Source: Leuconostoc gasicomitatum LMG 18811 (lineage in GTDB: Bacteria > Bacillota > Bacilli > Lactobacillales > Lactobacillaceae). Taken from it: DNA of 64,000 bases. Below are positions 9,080 to 17,778 of this stretch, in pieces (the first letter of the stretch is position 1; every line of letters begins with the position of its first letter). The position numbers were made by a program, and so were the translations under genes. The notes under the pieces were generated by a model that made no database searches, had not been told where the DNA came from, and saw only the letters and a list, made by a program, of their open reading frames with translations. Location: positions 1,550,001 through 1,614,000 of the forward strand of contig NC_014319.1 in NCBI RefSeq assembly GCF_000196855.1. Direction: 5' to 3'.

Positions 9080-10051
9080 TTAAATTTTCCAAATTTGAGC
9101 GCCAACGGTTAGACCACCACCAAAACCAACAAAGGCAATTGTCTGACCAGCATGAACCTTGCCAGATACAACTAGTTCATTCAACAATAAGCCGATACTT
9201 GCTGCACTGGTATTACCATTTTGGGCCATGTTGGTGGGAAACTTATCCGTAGGTTGTCCAAAGCGTTTAGCAATTGATGTGACAATTCTTGCATTAGCTT
9301 GATGCAATAAATAATAATCCACATCATCAGCTGAAACTTCTGCCTCTTCCAAAGCAGCTTGTAATACCTCAGGTACTTCACGAGTAGCAAAGTTGTAGAC
9401 TTCACGACCATTTTGATGAAAATATGGATCGACTGGACTAATTTCACCAGCAAAAGGATTTTTATTAGCAAATTGCCCTGCTAATAAATTATCTCCTTTG
9501 TTTCCATACGTACGCAACTGTTCGCCAAGTAATCCAATATTTTCTGTCGTTGTCTCAACAAGAACACCGGCTGCGCCATCACCAAACAGCACTGCTGTTG
9601 TACGATCTTGCCAATCTACTAACTTTGATAACACTTCTGACCCAATAACAAGCCCGCGTCGATACCGTGTTGACAATAGACTAGTAGCAACACTTAAACC
9701 ATAGACAAACCCTGAGCATGCAGCACTTAGATCAAAAGCAAAAGCAGAAGTAGCGCCAATTGCCCCTTGAACTATTGCTGCAGTACTGGGTGACAAACTG
9801 TCAGGTGACATTGTGCTAACAATAATAAAATCTAAACTATCTGCTGTCATACCTGACTTGTCTAATAATTGTTTAGCCACCGATGTAGCCAAATCACTCG
9901 TATTTTCTGTTGTCACAATGTGACGTTGGTGAATACCTGTTCGACTAAATATCCAGTCATCGTTCGTATCCATAATGTGACTTAATTCTTGATTGGTTAC
10001 TTGGTGTTCTGGCAGTTGCTGTGCTGAGGCTACAATCTTTAAATGTTCCAT
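9080..10051 (-). CDS. fabH: 3-oxoacyl-ACP synthase III
   Basis: Starts fatty acid chains by condensing acyl-CoA with malonyl-ACP. 323 residues. Triad: C112 in AACSGF, His in LLHQANARI near 252 and Asn in AQNGNTSAASI near 282. Its ATG lies inside the end of fabT (13-nt overlap) with GGGGAG just upstream, so expression should follow fabT translation. Confidence 0.96.
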   Translation of the reverse strand: MEHLKIVASAQQLPEHQVTNQELSHIMDTNDDWIFSRTGIHQRHIVTTENTSDLATSVAKQLLDKSGMTADSLDFIIVSTMSPDSLSPSTAAIVQGAIGATSAFAFDLSAACSGFVYGLSVATSLLSTRYRRGLVIGSEVLSKLVDWQDRTTAVLFGDGAAGVLVETTTENIGLLGEQLRTYGNKGDNLLAGQFANKNPFAGEISPVDPYFHQNGREVYNFATREVPEVLQAALEEAEVSADDVDYYLLHQANARIVTSIAKRFGQPTDKFPTNMAQNGNTSAASIGLLLNELVVSGKVHAGQTIAFVGFGGGLTVGAQIWKI

Positions 10052-10518
10052 GGCTCCCCTTTAATGTTTCGTACGTTTCTGAGATAACTCACCAAATTAT
10101 GAATGGCACGCCTCACCGTTTCGACTTCACTCCCTGGCATATCTTTTAATAAGTTATGCGTTAAGTCCCGATGAAACTCTTGATGGGCACGATAAACAAC
10201 ACGGCCTTTGTGTGTCAAACCTAAACGCACAACGCGTCGATCCTTATCTGAACGTCTTCTCTCAATGTATCCCTTATCGACAAGCCTATCAATAGCGGTT
10301 GTCATTGCGCTAGGCGTTAAATGAATCATTTTAGCAACTTGTGATGCACTTTTTTCGGAATACATCGAAATGGCGTCAATTGTATGCATATCTTTTAATG
10401 TAATATCAGAAAAATAACTCTGCTTTAAAGCAGCTTCTTCAATCCACATCACATTATTAAACACGACAACAAGCTCATCATTTAACTCTTCAAAATACGG
10501 TGTTGGTGTGTCATTCAT
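10039..10518 (-). CDS. fabT: MarR-family fatty acid synthesis repressor
   Basis: Winged-helix MarR-family regulator placed in the fab operon as in streptococci and lactococci, where FabT with acyl-ACP represses the operon. The recognition helix region reads SEKSASQVAKMIHLTPSAMTTAIDRL and the wing RRRSDKDRRVVR. Start taken at ATG 10518, which overlaps the fabZ stop by 8 nt; a TTG 24 nt upstream has no ribosome site. 159 residues. The two palindromes in the upstream promoter are the likely operators. Confidence 0.9.
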   Translation of the reverse strand: MNDTPTPYFEELNDELVVVFNNVMWIEEAALKQSYFSDITLKDMHTIDAISMYSEKSASQVAKMIHLTPSAMTTAIDRLVDKGYIERRRSDKDRRVVRLGLTHKGRVVYRAHQEFHRDLTHNLLKDMPGSEVETVRRAIHNLVSYLRNVRNIKGEPWNI

Positions 10519-10957
10519 CTGTTTTATCTGGAGAAACGACAAACATCAACTCAGCGGATGTCGCTGTCTTTCCATCAACTTTAGCTTCAACAATTACGCT
10601 CCCCATATTTGCACGTAATTTACCAAAGGTAACATGTAACTTCAATACATCACCAGGGACAACCATTTTTTTGAATTTAGCATCATCAATGCCAGTCATA
10701 TAGGCTGTTTTACCTTTAAATTGTGGTGATGATAGAATTAAGATTGAAGCTGCCTGTGCCAATGATTCAATAATCAAAACACCAGGCATCACAGGATTCC
10801 CTGGAAAATGACCTTGAAAGAATTGTTCGTTGATTGTTACATTTTTTACCGCGACGATTGATTCATCGGGAACCATCTCTTCAACATAGTCCATGTAAAG
10901 AATGGGATAACGATTTGGGATAAGATCCATAATTTCTGTTGTTGTTAGAACTGGCAT
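10511..10957 (-). CDS. fabZ: 3-hydroxyacyl-ACP dehydratase (first FabZ, operon head)
   Basis: First gene of the fab operon. 148 residues; catalytic His and Glu in HFPGNPVMPGVLIIESLAQ near 49-68. Paralogue of the FabZ at 3754-4185 but clearly diverged (MDYVEEMVPDE start region, FGKLRANMGSV end region). Placement next to fabT differs from the accB/accC placement of the other copy, so a distinct role such as isomerisation for unsaturated fatty acids is possible; inference only. Confidence 0.92.
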   Translation of the reverse strand: MPVLTTTEIMDLIPNRYPILYMDYVEEMVPDESIVAVKNVTINEQFFQGHFPGNPVMPGVLIIESLAQAASILILSSPQFKGKTAYMTGIDDAKFKKMVVPGDVLKLHVTFGKLRANMGSVIVEAKVDGKTATSAELMFVVSPDKTDE

Positions 10958-10984
10958 GATTTGTAAGCGTGAGTTAGTGATTTT

Positions 10985-11074
10985 ATCATGAGATAATTAT
11001 AAATCACAACACACATTTCCTTTCGTCTAATACTTCGACTATCGAAATATATAATAACAAAATTATCTCATGAT
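10985..11074. repeat. 14-bp perfect inverted repeat flanking the fab leader
   Basis: ATCATGAGATAATT at 10985-10998 and its exact reverse complement at 11061-11074, 62 nt apart. The outer copy contains the -10 box GATAAT of the fab promoter. Transcription would start inside the interval, so both arms are not on one fab mRNA; the symmetry acts at DNA level or reflects duplication. Confidence 0.6.
11034..11046. promoter_or_regulatory. FabT-like operator, downstream box
   Basis: TTCGACTATCGAA is a perfect palindrome with arms TTCGA/TCGAA. It matches the second box near -35 in form and lies downstream of the -10 box, where bound repressor would block elongation. The resemblance to FabT boxes of streptococci (TTTGA-TTA-TCAAA type) is established knowledge; binding here is inferred. 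Confidence 0.65.
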
Positions 11075-11090
11075 TTATTTCGATAGTCAA
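11062..11090 (-). promoter_or_regulatory. fab operon promoter
   Basis: Minus strand TTGACT (11085-11090), exactly 17 nt, GATAAT (11062-11067). The -35 hexamer lies inside the upstream FabT-like box, the classic layout for steric repression. About 100 nt of leader precede the first fabZ. Confidence 0.8.
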
Positions 11091-11091
11091 A
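11078..11091. promoter_or_regulatory. FabT-like operator over the -35 box
   Basis: Minus strand TTTGACTATCGAAA, near-perfect palindrome (one mismatched pair) covering the -35 hexamer TTGACT. Shares the core GACTATCGAA with the downstream box at 11034-11046. Confidence 0.7.
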
Positions 11092-11130
11092 CTAAATATT
11101 GTAAAATAAAAAGATACTGTCGCCAGTATC

Positions 11131-11940
11131 TTAAAAATCCAATAGAATAAGATGATTTTGCCACTCTGTTATAAAATCATCACTACGCCACTCATGCACG
11201 CGTGCTGTGTTATAACCCACTGCAGCATTGTAATATATGTTGTTGCCAACTTTTAATGGCGCAGGGTGTAAGTGTAGATGTCCAGTAATTGTCGCAATAG
11301 TATAAGAATTATCTAAAATTTCACCGACTTTGTTACTACCTAACAGTGCATTAGCCATATCCAGACGTGATGCACCATTTGGAAACCGCTTAATATAATC
11401 ATTACGTGGGACAAAGTGTGACACAACCACAGTTTGCTTATGATCAGCCACGTCTAATTGGTGTTGTAGCTGTGACATATTACGATTAAAACGTTCTTTA
11501 TCTGAAATAGGTTGCTTAATTCGTCGATCATACCAAAATGAATTTTTAAACTGCTGAATTTGTTTTTCAGTATAATCGTTACCAACAAAGTCGTAGTTAT
11601 ACCAACCATTATTACCAATCAATCTCACGGTAGGCGTTAAATCAATAAATTTGTTATGAAAATAAAGTGGATCAATATCGCTTTCTAACTCATCATAGGT
11701 CACACCATTACCCATGTCATGATTGCCAGCAATAAATCGAATTAATATTTTATCACCCAATGCGTCCTGCATATCACGTGCAAATGACAATGTTCTTTGA
11801 AAATCATTAAATAAATCACCAGCAATAACATAAACATCAACAGATTGGTTCAATAAATAAAGCGCCTGTACATGCATGGCACGCTTAACATCAATCTTAT
11901 TTAAGTCAAAATGATTATCTGATGAAAACGCAACTTTCAC
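11131..11940 (-). CDS. Metallophosphoesterase family protein
   Basis: Calcineurin-like phosphoesterase. The metal-binding motifs run in order: SDNHFD near residue 6 (D-x-H), AGDLFNDF near 41, GNHDMG near 74, VSHFVPRND near 174 and GHLHLHP near 219. Start taken at GTG 11940 because AGAGG lies 8 nt upstream; 269 residues. A TATACT -10-like box is 40 nt upstream. Natural substrate unknown; could act on nucleotides, phosphoesters or RNA. Stands alone between the fab operon and gap. Confidence 0.85.
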   Translation of the reverse strand: MKVAFSSDNHFDLNKIDVKRAMHVQALYLLNQSVDVYVIAGDLFNDFQRTLSFARDMQDALGDKILIRFIAGNHDMGNGVTYDELESDIDPLYFHNKFIDLTPTVRLIGNNGWYNYDFVGNDYTEKQIQQFKNSFWYDRRIKQPISDKERFNRNMSQLQHQLDVADHKQTVVVSHFVPRNDYIKRFPNGASRLDMANALLGSNKVGEILDNSYTIATITGHLHLHPAPLKVGNNIYYNAAVGYNTARVHEWRSDDFITEWQNHLILLDF

Positions 11941-12001
11941 TGTTGAAACCTCTTTCGTATAGCTGAATAAAGTATAGCATATTTTGTTAAAAAAGGGTTC
12001 C

Positions 12002-12035
12002 ACTAAAAAAACCTGCTTTGGCAGGTTTTTTTAGT
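12002..12035 (-). terminator. Terminator after gap
   Basis: ACTAAAAAAACCTGC and GCAGGTTTTTTTAGT form a perfect stem of 15 bp with a tetraloop TTTG. Poly-U tracts on both strands; on the minus strand it ends the gap transcript. Confidence 0.9.
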
Positions 12036-12050
12036 ATTGCTTTATATTTT

Positions 12051-13067
12051 TTATAATGTAGCGAAGTGCAACAATGTACGGATCATGTTTGAAGTGAAAC
12101 CGTATTCGTTGTCATACCAAGCAGAGATTTTAACCAATTGAGAACCGTTACCAGTAGTGATTTCAGTTTGTGTTGGATCAAATACTGTACCATGTGTGTC
12201 ACCAATGATGTCAACTGATACTAGACCATCACCATTGTAACCAAATGACTCTGATTCGTACTTCTTCATTGCTGCATTAACTTCATCAACAGTTACTTCT
12301 TTTTCCAAAGTAGCTGTCAATTCAGTTACTGAACCATCGATAACAGGTACACGGAATGCATGTCCTTGCAAACGACCATCCAATTCAGGGATAACCAAGC
12401 CAATAGCCTTAGCAGCACCTGATGAATGTGGCAAAGTTGTGTTTGCAGCAGCACGGTTTTGTTGGCGCTTAGCAAAGCCTGACTTAGGTGCATCTTGCAA
12501 AGCTTGAGAAGCTGTGTAAGCATGAACTGTTGTCATTGTTCCGGCCTTAACACCGAATTCTTTGTTCAATGCATTAGCCATTGGTGCTAATGATTGCGTT
12601 GTGCATGAACCAGCAGAAACAATTGTGTCATTGGCAGTCAAGATGTCTTGGTTAACACCGTAGACAACTGTAGGAACAGCACCAGCTGGAGCTGAGACCA
12701 ATACTTTTTTAGCACCAGCATCCAAATGGGCTTGTGACTTTTCGGCTGATGTGTAGAAACCAGTTGCTTCCAATACATAGTCAACACCATCGTTAGCAAC
12801 CCATTTCAAGTCAGCAGCATTACGTTCTGCATAAACTGAGTAGTGCTTACCATTAACGATAATACCAGTATCATCTGATGAAACTTCAGCGTTCAAAGTA
12901 CCGTGAATTGAGTCATACTTCAACAAGTATGCCAACATATCAGGGCTAGTCAAATCGTTGATTGCAACAACTTCAATATCTGAAGCCTTGTCTGATAATT
13001 CAAGAATACGACGGAAGGCCAAACGGCCAATACGTCCAAATCCGTTAATACCAATCTTAACAGTCAT
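12051..13067 (-). CDS. gap: Glyceraldehyde-3-phosphate dehydrogenase
   Basis: NAD-dependent oxidation and phosphorylation of glyceraldehyde-3-phosphate. 338 residues from ATG 13067, chosen for the GGAGG site 11 nt upstream. Rossmann start [12 protein letters not shown]. The catalytic Cys sits in [12 protein letters not shown] near 152 where most bacterial enzymes have SNASCTTNCLAP; the second Cys is Ser. The ending [16 protein letters not shown] is typical. A phosphoketolase-route organism needs it for the lower half of glycolysis. Confidence 0.96.
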   Translation of the reverse strand: MTVKIGINGFGRIGRLAFRRILELSDKASDIEVVAINDLTSPDMLAYLLKYDSIHGTLNAEVSSDDTGIIVNGKHYSVYAERNAADLKWVANDGVDYVLEATGFYTSAEKSQAHLDAGAKKVLVSAPAGAVPTVVYGVNQDILTANDTIVSAGSCTTQSLAPMANALNKEFGVKAGTMTTVHAYTASQALQDAPKSGFAKRQQNRAAANTTLPHSSGAAKAIGLVIPELDGRLQGHAFRVPVIDGSVTELTATLEKEVTVDEVNAAMKKYESESFGYNGDGLVSVDIIGDTHGTVFDPTQTEITTGNGSQLVKISAWYDNEYGFTSNMIRTLLHFATL

Positions 13068-13116
13068 GTGTATAGATCCTCCAAAGATTTTGTTTTTGAC
13101 TTTTGTCAACAACCAT

Positions 13117-13146
13117 ATTATAGCACAAAGTTAATGCTTGAGCGAA
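13117..13146 (-). promoter_or_regulatory. gap promoter
   Basis: Minus strand TTCGCT (13141-13146), 18 nt, TATAAT (13117-13122). The leader then contains a TTGAC-AAAA-GTCAA palindrome at about 13096-13109 before the ribosome site, which could be an operator. Confidence 0.5.
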
Positions 13147-13344
13147 CGCAAGTGATTGCTTTTTTTCAAAAATGCACTTGACAATTTACAGTAAACACGC
13201 CTAATCAATCAGCGTTTTTGTTACATACTAATCATTGAAGAACCTATATGACGCTACGAAAATAAAATCATCCTTGTGATGGTTTTAACATCATTTTGTG
13301 GCCTTTTCATACCACATATTGTCGTCCTCAAAAGTTACATAGAT

Positions 13345-15456
13345 TTATTCAATACCTGACCCAGGCACAATTGAATCCGGTAAAATAGTCACTGTTACAA
13401 TATCATTTTTTTCAGCTGATAAAATCATGCCCTCTGATAGTTCACCAGCCATTTTACGTGGTTTCATGTTTGCGACAATAGCTACCGTCTTGCCAACTAA
13501 GACAGCAGGATCAGCATACCATTTACGAATACCTGACAAAATTTGTCGTGACTTACCTGAACCATCATCAAGAGTGAACTTAAGCAACTTTTCTGATTTT
13601 TCAACAATTTCACCTGCTATGATTTTAGCAGCTAAAATCTCAACTTTAGCAAAATCATCATACGTAATGAGTTCACGTGTTGGTTCATCTGTAACAGCAG
13701 TTTTCTTAGCTTCTTCTTTAACTGCACGACCTTTACCCTTTGTATCTTTTGACACGAGACTCGAAATAAAACGCACTTCTTCTTCAACGTCTTGGCGTGG
13801 AAAAATAGGTTCACCTTTCTTAACGACTGTCCCACCAGTTGGCAACTTACCAAATGTTAGCCCAGCAATACGCACACCATTTTCTGGATACTCAAAACCA
13901 AGCTGTTCGTAAATTTTCTTAGGTGCTTTAGTCAAAACAGGTTGCAATAGGACAGCGACCACACGTAATGCACCAGCCAAATGTGCCATGACATTTGATA
14001 ACACTGCTTTTTGCGTGTCATCTTTGGCCAAAACCCATGGTTGCGTTTCATCGATATATTTATTGGCGCGTCGAATAATTGTCCATATATTTTCCAATGC
14101 ATCTGCGGTTCGCATATCTTGAAAATTTTTATGATAATCAGTAATAGCGTCCTCAGAGGTGCGAACTAAAGCTTCATCAAAATCAGTCTTGCCAGTCCGC
14201 AATTCAGGGATCACACCGTTTTCATATTTATTAATCATGGCCACTGTACGGTTCAGTAAATTACCCAGATCGTTAGCTAAATCAAAATTAACTCGTGCTA
14301 CAAAGTCTTCGGGTGTAAATACCCCATCATTGCCAAATGGCATGGCTCTTAATAAGTAGTATCTTACGGCGTCTAACCCATAACGTTCCTCAAGTACTTC
14401 AGGATAAATAACATTGCCCTTAGACTTTGACATTTTGCCATCTTTCATCACTAGCCAACCATGGCCAATAACTGATTTTGGTAATTCAATGCCCAGCGCA
14501 TGTAACATGATAGGCCAATAAATTGTGTGAAAGCGTACAATTTCCTTACCAACTAATTGGACATTGGCTGGCCAAAACTTTTCAAACAAATCTGTATTTT
14601 CGGAATCATAACCTAACGCGGTAATATAATTAGATAATGCATCAATCCAAACATAGATAACATGTTTTTCGTCTCCAGGAACTGAGATTCCCCAATCTAC
14701 AGCTGTACGCGTAACTGCCAAATCTTCCAATCCAGGCGCAATAAAGTTATTAATCATTTCATTCATGCGTGCTTCAGGTTGAATAAATTCTGGATGGGTT
14801 TTGTAATAATCAAGCAGCCAGTCTGCATATTTACTCATTTTGAAGAAGTACGCTTCTTCTTTAACTAACTCGACATCATGCCCAGAAGGCGCCTTACCGC
14901 CAATCATTTTATCATCTGCATCGCGATAAACTTCTGCCAACTGTGATTCAGTAAAATACTCTTCATCTGAAACAGAATACCAACCTTCATATTCTCCCTT
15001 ATAAATATCACCATTTTCAAGTAATGTCGTGAATATTTTTTGAACAGCCTTTTCATGACGTTCTTCAGTTGTACGAATAAAGTCATCGTATGAAATATCC
15101 ATCAGTTGCCAGAGATCTTTAATGCCTTTCGCCATACCATCCAAGTAATTGATTTCAGGTATGCCCTCAGCTTTTGCTTTTTGTTGAATTTTAAGTCCAT
15201 GCTCGTCAGTTCCAGTCAAAAAATAAACATCTTCCCCTAACAAACGGTGATAGCGCGCAGCCGCATCAGCAAGCACCGTTGTATAGGTATTACCAAGCTG
15301 CAACTTTCCTGAAGGATAATAAATGGGTGTTGTAATATAGAAAGTTTTATCCTTCTGAACAGAAAACTGTTGTTCTGATTTTGAAAACTTATCGTAGATA
15401 ACCGCTGAATCAGTGAGATTAGCAGTATTAAAAAGGACATTATTTGGTTCTGACAT
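13345..15456 (-). CDS. metG: Methionyl-tRNA synthetase
   Basis: Charges tRNA-Met. 703 residues from ATG 15456 with AGAGAG upstream. The catalytic core starts TFYITTPIYYPSGKLQLGNTY; the first position of the HIGH-type motif is Gln, not His. KMSKSKGN near 337 is intact. A C-terminal tRNA-binding OB domain (from about residue 600, VEILAAKIIAGEIVEKSEKL) is present. About 35 residues precede the usual start; an in-frame start nearer the core is not obvious. No T-box leader was seen upstream. Confidence 0.95.
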   Translation of the reverse strand: MSEPNNVLFNTANLTDSAVIYDKFSKSEQQFSVQKDKTFYITTPIYYPSGKLQLGNTYTTVLADAAARYHRLLGEDVYFLTGTDEHGLKIQQKAKAEGIPEINYLDGMAKGIKDLWQLMDISYDDFIRTTEERHEKAVQKIFTTLLENGDIYKGEYEGWYSVSDEEYFTESQLAEVYRDADDKMIGGKAPSGHDVELVKEEAYFFKMSKYADWLLDYYKTHPEFIQPEARMNEMINNFIAPGLEDLAVTRTAVDWGISVPGDEKHVIYVWIDALSNYITALGYDSENTDLFEKFWPANVQLVGKEIVRFHTIYWPIMLHALGIELPKSVIGHGWLVMKDGKMSKSKGNVIYPEVLEERYGLDAVRYYLLRAMPFGNDGVFTPEDFVARVNFDLANDLGNLLNRTVAMINKYENGVIPELRTGKTDFDEALVRTSEDAITDYHKNFQDMRTADALENIWTIIRRANKYIDETQPWVLAKDDTQKAVLSNVMAHLAGALRVVAVLLQPVLTKAPKKIYEQLGFEYPENGVRIAGLTFGKLPTGGTVVKKGEPIFPRQDVEEEVRFISSLVSKDTKGKGRAVKEEAKKTAVTDEPTRELITYDDFAKVEILAAKIIAGEIVEKSEKLLKFTLDDGSGKSRQILSGIRKWYADPAVLVGKTVAIVANMKPRKMAGELSEGMILSAEKNDIVTVTILPDSIVPGSGIE

Positions 15457-15681
15457 ATGAGTCTCTCTTTCTGTCACGTGCTGAAATCACAACACATGTT
15501 CTTTGCCATATGAGGCGTGCTTTATAAGATAATTATAACGAATTTTAAACTATTTTCATAGTTTTTCTAAAGATATTAAAAATGTCACAAGCTGTTTTAG
15601 ATACGATTAATCCTTTCACAACGACCTCAAAACTGATACAGTTAATCATGCATCTATAAATAATCAAAGGAGATTAATGAC

Positions 15682-16338
15682 ATGACACAACTCACAGAAA
15701 TCACTAATTACATGCAACATGTACTCGCTAAAGACAACACGGGCCATAGTGTTGATCATATTAATCGTGTCGTTGCATTAGCCAATCAAATCTTGATTCA
15801 CGAACCAAGTGCTAATCCATTTATTGTTCGTGCCGCTGCACTGTTGCACGATGTCTATGATGACAAGCTATTTACCACTGAAGCAGAAGCGTTAGCAGCA
15901 AAAAAAAACTTAATAACTTTTTTGCAAGCTATTCAAGTTTCGCATGTAGAAATTACGGCAATAATTCAAATTATTGATAATATGTCATGGTCTAAATCAA
16001 TTGAAGGAAATGCCGAACCACTCGATGTTAACGGTCAAATCGTGCAAGATGCCGACCGTTTGGAAGCCATGGGTGCCATTGCCATGACACGAGCGATTAC
16101 TTATGGTGCGGTAAAAAATCGTGTCCTCTATGATCCCACTATTATGCCACGTACACCCAAAAGCAAAGCACAATACCGACAAGATGACAGTACGACCATT
16201 AATCATTTTTATGAAAAACTACTATTAATAAAAGATCATCTAAATACTGAAACCGCACGTCAAATTGCAATAAGTCGACACCAGTTCATGTTAGACTTTT
16301 TGGCACAGTTCAAAGCAGAATGGGACTTATTGAAGTAA
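15682..16338 (+). CDS. HD-domain hydrolase
   Basis: HD superfamily phosphohydrolase, about 218 residues. Metal ligands are visible: H in HSVDHINRV near 23-31 and the LLHDVYDD HD pair near 55. Later QDADRLEAMGAIAMTRAI near 114 is typical of the YedJ/YpgQ type. Preceded by AAAGGAG. Substrate not known; relatives hydrolyse nucleotides. Transcribed away from metG. Confidence 0.85.
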   Translation: MTQLTEITNYMQHVLAKDNTGHSVDHINRVVALANQILIHEPSANPFIVRAAALLHDVYDDKLFTTEAEALAAKKNLITFLQAIQVSHVEITAIIQIIDNMSWSKSIEGNAEPLDVNGQIVQDADRLEAMGAIAMTRAITYGAVKNRVLYDPTIMPRTPKSKAQYRQDDSTTINHFYEKLLLIKDHLNTETARQIAISRHQFMLDFLAQFKAEWDLLK

Positions 16339-16435
16339 TGTCATTAACCAAGTTAGTAGGCGTGAATTCATGCATACTTGTTTTTATTTTTCGTTAAAAA
16401 TGGTATGATTTTAAAAGATTTTAATGGAGAATAAT

Positions 16436-17311
16436 ATGGCAAGCAAACGTACTTACAAACGCAAAAAACAACCACAAAATAAAATTTTATCTTTGTTAAT
16501 CTTAGTTGCTGTATTTGGTTTTTATTTTTGGCAAAGTCAACAAAATCAGCAAAAAAAATCTGAACCAACTTCAAAATATACCCAAGCAATCGCTGCTGAT
16601 AATCAAGCGCTTTTAGATTTAAAATGGGATGGGACACTTAATGGCGATATTGTACATATCAACAATAATCAAGCTACTTTCACCGAATCTGAATTAAAGC
16701 AAACTTTCCCATCGCAAGCTTCAAAATGGCGGCCAGTTGATGGCCTCAGTTTGTCACCTTTAGATAACCAAGGACGATCACAGCAGGGTAATTTTATTGC
16801 TAGCAAAGCTAGTATTGACAAAGTGACTACCCGTCCTGATCGTATATCATACGATGTGCGCCCCTCTGGTTGGTTTATCAACGATAGATTCGATGGCACA
16901 AAATGGGTTGGTGGTTATCATGACAACCCCAATGTCAAATTAGGTAATGGCAAACAAGCACTTTGGAATAAATCTCATATTGTTGGTTATCAATTTTTCG
17001 GTATGCCAACCATGGTGACCGAAAACATGACAACTGGCACACGCGTACAAAATGCGTACCCTGGCCAGCTGGTGCCAGAAGATGATATTCGAAACGCGAT
17101 CAGTAAACATCCAAACATTTCAATCAGAGGTCAAGTCACACCTCTTTATATTGACGATGATCGTCTCTCACGCGGTGTACATTATATGGCAAAATCTATT
17201 CAAGACAACGGGAAAACATTAAATCTAAACTATTGGATTTTCAACGTCCAACCAGGCATTCAAATTGACTATAAAACAGCAAAATTCAAAGTGTTAAATT
17301 CGGCTAAATAA
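16436..17311 (+). CDS. Membrane-anchored DNA/RNA non-specific endonuclease (EndA/NucA-like)
   Basis: An N-terminal basic stretch and one membrane helix (about residues 16-32) anchor a beta-beta-alpha metal nuclease domain outside the cell. The nuclease signature runs DVRPSGWFINDRFDG, VGGYHDNPNVKLG and NKSHIVGYQFFG, with the catalytic His in KSHIVG. Start at ATG 16436 because GGAG lies just upstream. 291 residues. Related enzymes degrade DNA during uptake or for nutrition; a comG operon lies 41 kb away in this window, but no direct link is shown. Confidence 0.88.
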   Translation: MASKRTYKRKKQPQNKILSLLILVAVFGFYFWQSQQNQQKKSEPTSKYTQAIAADNQALLDLKWDGTLNGDIVHINNNQATFTESELKQTFPSQASKWRPVDGLSLSPLDNQGRSQQGNFIASKASIDKVTTRPDRISYDVRPSGWFINDRFDGTKWVGGYHDNPNVKLGNGKQALWNKSHIVGYQFFGMPTMVTENMTTGTRVQNAYPGQLVPEDDIRNAISKHPNISIRGQVTPLYIDDDRLSRGVHYMAKSIQDNGKTLNLNYWIFNVQPGIQIDYKTAKFKVLNSAK

Positions 17312-17392
17312 AAATCTGACTGAAACTAATGTGTCCCCCGAAAGTTAAAGTAACTTTCGGACACATCAAGCATATCAGTCAGATTTTTTTAT
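17312..17392. terminator. Large two-part bidirectional terminator
   Basis: Outer stem AAATCTGACTGA/TCAGTCAGATTT followed by T-runs on either strand, enclosing a second hairpin ATGTGTCC-GAAAGTTA/TAACTTTC-GGACACAT. It separates the convergent nuclease gene and the envelope operon. Confidence 0.88.
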
Positions 17393-17464
17393 TGTTTAAA
17401 AGTCGTTGAACTTTATTTATTGATTATTCTTGAACTCATTTCTTTCAAACAAACAAATTGTACT

Positions 17465-17755
17465 TTAAAACGCGCTAGCTACACCAGCAATTAAAGTTAC
17501 CAATATGATTAGTAGAATGAAGTCTAAGAAAGAAATAATTAAACCAGCGATCGCTGTTCCCTTAGGATTACGGAATAAGCCACCAATAGAAAGTGCTAAA
17601 CCGACAAGCCAAACAATCCATCCCAATACAGGAATCCATGACAAGAAAAAGCCAACAATGGCGACGATTAAGCCAGCTAAACCAATACTATTTTTTTCCA
17701 CGACAACATTATTAATCACAACATGACTTGCACCATTTTGATTATTTTCAGACAT
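17465..17755 (-). CDS. Small two-helix membrane protein
   Basis: 96 residues from ATG 17755 (MSENNQNGASH), with AGAGAG upstream. A polar N-terminus of about 20 residues, then two or three hydrophobic segments (about 25-58 and 70-96), GLAGLIVAIVGFFLSWIPVLGW and LFRNPKGTAIAGLIISF. Resembles DUF4190-type small membrane proteins. Last gene of the operon led by 19370-20245; function unknown, probably envelope related. Confidence 0.75.
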   Translation of the reverse strand: MSENNQNGASHVVINNVVVEKNSIGLAGLIVAIVGFFLSWIPVLGWIVWLVGLALSIGGLFRNPKGTAIAGLIISFLDFILLIILVTLIAGVASAF

Positions 17756-17778
17756 TTTTATACACTCTCTTTTCATTA

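Noticed and set aside
13255-13310. Terminator after metG
   Set aside because: A hairpin around AATCATCC/TGATGGTT exists but has mismatches and a broken U-run; too weak to annotate.
15479-15681. T-box leader for metG
   Set aside because: No T-box sequence or specifier stem-loop seen; only an AT-rich divergent promoter region.
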